Shown here one piece after another: positions 63,959-64,000 of a stretch of 64,000 nt of DNA (its first letter is position 1; each line of letters starts with the position of its first letter). A program made the position numbers and the translations under genes. This DNA is from Flavimaricola sp. (GTDB taxonomy: Bacteria > Pseudomonadota > Alphaproteobacteria > Rhodobacterales > Rhodobacteraceae). The stretch is taken from assembly GCA_029255105.1 (NCBI GenBank), contig JAQWWH010000041.1, forward strand, positions 31,493 to 95,492. Direction: 5' to 3'. The notes beneath the pieces are model-generated. The model made no database searches, was not told where the DNA came from, and worked only from the letters and a program-made list of their open reading frames with translations.

Positions 63959-64000
63959 TGCTTTAGCTAAACGAGCTGTAAATACCAGCTTAACGCTTGG

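Overview
The window reads as chromosomal DNA of an alphaproteobacterium of the Rhodobacteraceae (Roseobacter/Rhodobacter group). This is inferred from gene content and order: dusB(nifR3)-ntrB-ntrC-ntrY-ntrX-trkA-trkH-hfq-hflX in one block, a fused ispDF, class II DAHP synthase, PAS_5, DUF6456 and DUF6477 proteins, a TadE/TadG-type protein, a non-pyrrolysine MttB-family protein, and high GC with dense operons full of ATGA/TGATG overlaps. I see no rRNA, tRNA, CRISPR array, integrase or transposase.

Layout. 1-5.8 kb: phosphate regulon, phoR then pstS-pstC-pstA-pstB on the minus strand (pstB runs off the left edge), with a three-repeat Pho box in front of pstS. 6.0-9.6 kb: a small hypothetical gene, then the minus-strand operon yicC-gmk-gamma carbonic anhydrase-Cys/Met PLP lyase. 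9.8-13.1 kb: a PAS_5 protein, class II DAHP synthase and a GlxA-type AraC regulator. 13.2-18.8 kb: a branched-chain amino acid (Liv-type) ABC operon holding two extra genes, a 40-residue one-helix membrane peptide between the ATPases and a 134-residue exported protein before the permeases. 18.9-22.8 kb: a beta-hydroxyacid dehydrogenase, a penicillin-acylase-family hydrolase and a DUF2177 membrane protein. 22.9-34.9 kb: hflX, hfq, trkH, trkA and the nitrogen regulators ntrX, ntrY, ntrC, ntrB, dusB; both response regulators lack the GAFTGA loop used to contact sigma-54.

35-43.3 kb: ispDF-pgpA-cinA, MmgE/PrpD, a RatA/COQ10-type START protein, hpt, a 60-residue membrane protein, a LysR regulator, two c-type cytochromes and lipA. 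43.5-49 kb: a TadG/von Willebrand protein, a serine-acetyltransferase-like hexapeptide protein, divergent DUF6456 and DUF6477 genes around an intergenic region with DnaA-box-like sites and a strong inverted repeat, and an MttB-family methyltransferase. 49.1-59.2 kb: guaA, two DMT exporters, a FadL-like porin, a P-loop ATPase of unknown role, metA, an alpha/beta hydrolase, ppk2, a TetR regulator and an HpcH/HpaI aldolase. 59.6-63.8 kb: a four-gene overlapping surface-polysaccharide operon (GT25, GT2, polysaccharide pyruvyl transferase, GT4), preceded by an AT-rich 420-base gap with a perfect CtrA-type site and closed by a clear terminator.

The genes are mostly core metabolism and nutrient regulation (P, N, K, branched-chain amino acids, methionine, nucleotides, lipoate, isoprenoids). 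The most unusual material is the pair of accessory small genes inside the liv operon, the two related palindromes between the MttB-family gene and guaA, the DUF6456/DUF6477 intergenic region, the GAFTGA-less NtrC and NtrX, and the polysaccharide cluster. All functions are from reading translated sequence and family knowledge; no database search was run.
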